Shown piece by piece: positions 63,771-64,000 of a DNA stretch of 64,000 nt. Location of the stretch: positions 620,001-684,000 of the forward strand of contig JACKDW010000005.1 in NCBI GenBank assembly GCA_020633295.1, in the 5' to 3' direction. Position 1 is the first letter of the stretch. Every line of letters begins with the position of its first letter. The notes under the pieces are model-generated. The model searched no databases. It saw only the letters and a program-made list of their open reading frames with translations, and was not told where the DNA came from. The stretch comes from Myxococcales bacterium (lineage in GTDB: Bacteria; Myxococcota_A; Polyangia; Nannocystales; Nannocystaceae). The translations under genes were made by a program, and so were the position numbers.

Positions 63771-63812
63771 GGTCCTGTCAAACAGGTCCTGTCAAACAGG
63801 TCCTGTCAAACA
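63771..63812. terminator. three tandem 14-bp repeats forming hairpins between convergent genes
   Basis: GGTCCTGTCAAACA is repeated three times without gaps. Each copy with the next contains CCTGT-CAA-ACAGG, so the tract can fold into consecutive hairpins on either strand. It lies between the end of the lipoprotein gene (63737) and the end of the minus-strand gene (63829), a natural place for a bidirectional terminator. There is no T-run. Confidence 0.55.
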
Positions 63813-63828
63813 GGTCTCAGGGGACCGA

Positions 63829-64000
63829 TCACTTCTTGCGCGACTTGCCCTTGCCCTTGCCCTTACCCTTGCCCTTGAACTTCTTGGCGCCGGCCTTGTT
63901 GCGGTTGGCCCGCTGCTGGATCTGGCCGTCCTGCTGAAACTTCAGCGGCGCCTCGCCGACCTCGTACAGCTGATCGCCCTCGGTCATCTGCGCGATCTGG
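63829..64000 (-). CDS. C-terminal part of a protein with Lys/Gly tail, runs off the window
   Basis: The minus strand reads into the window end with a 57-codon frame closing at TGA (63829-63831). The visible part is EVGEAPLKFQQDGQIQQRAN followed by a low-complexity basic tail of GK repeats ending KSRKK. The start lies outside the window, or could be the ATG near 63987 if the protein is very short. The basic tail suggests nucleic-acid or surface-charge binding. Nothing more can be said. Confidence 0.6.
   Translation of the reverse strand, partial: QIAQMTEGDQLYEVGEAPLKFQQDGQIQQRANRNKAGAKKFKGKGKGKGKGKSRKK

Overview
This window looks like chromosomal DNA of a myxobacterium, most likely of the Nannocystaceae (Nannocystis, Plesiocystis or Enhygromyxa type). 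The signs are very high G+C, many Ser/Thr protein kinases joined to TPR arrays, lipoproteins and secreted proteins with Thr/Ser/Gly/Asp-rich linkers after the signal, C-terminal MYXO-CTERM-like sorting tails (Cys, then a hydrophobic helix, then an Arg cluster), and very long spurious antisense reading frames. No rRNA, tRNA, insertion sequence, prophage or CRISPR array was recognised. The genus is inference; the features themselves are visible.

Layout. 0-6.4 kb: a small winged-helix-like protein with its own AT-rich promoter and palindrome, two methionine-salvage genes (mtnD, mtnB), a MYXO-CTERM surface protein, coaD overlapping a small membrane protein, and a TPR lipoprotein. 6.6-12.8 kb: a giant acidic repeat protein with a pseudokinase domain, split by one apparent 1-nt deletion. 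12.9-19.9 kb: a small-molecule phosphotransferase, a DUF1415-like protein, a PaoABC-like periplasmic molybdenum aldehyde oxidoreductase operon, a small Cys-rich protein and a DOT1-like methyltransferase. 19.9-31.8 kb: a frameshifted alpha/alpha-toroid protein, a YfbK-type vWA lipoprotein, secreted proteins, an ECF-like sigma factor with a membrane segment and a frameshift-damaged tail, a kinase-TPR protein and a DUF2236 oxygenase. 31.9-45.1 kb: an orphan gltB, a second kinase-TPR protein, a dual-specificity phosphatase variant, a vWA lipoprotein, a Dph6-like PP-loop protein and a large TPR membrane protein. 45.2-52.3 kb: an FCP1-like phosphatase, a CPA-type antiporter, a FIST sensor with a hybrid histidine kinase, a Nudix hydrolase and a DUF1624-like membrane protein. 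52.3-64 kb: a repeat cluster, a DUF2330 surface protein, an FG-GAP lipoprotein, a ZIP-permease metal transporter fusion, sfsA, a kinase with a periplasmic AgmX/TonB-like domain, a TIR-like protein and a lipoprotein.

Themes. Signalling dominates: three apparently active kinases, one pseudokinase, two phosphatases, a FIST/histidine-kinase pair and a sigma factor. The pseudokinase protein shares its domain plan (kinase, transmembrane helix, Cys-paired periplasmic domain) with the active kinase near 60 kb. At least eleven genes have a TAnnnT hexamer 6-9 nt before the start codon and lack a well-placed Shine-Dalgarno sequence, pointing to widespread leaderless or near-leaderless mRNAs. A palindrome ATGTCY-N4-RGACAT recurs in AT-rich islands. 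Three genes carry apparent frameshifts; sequencing error or real decay cannot be told apart from this sequence.
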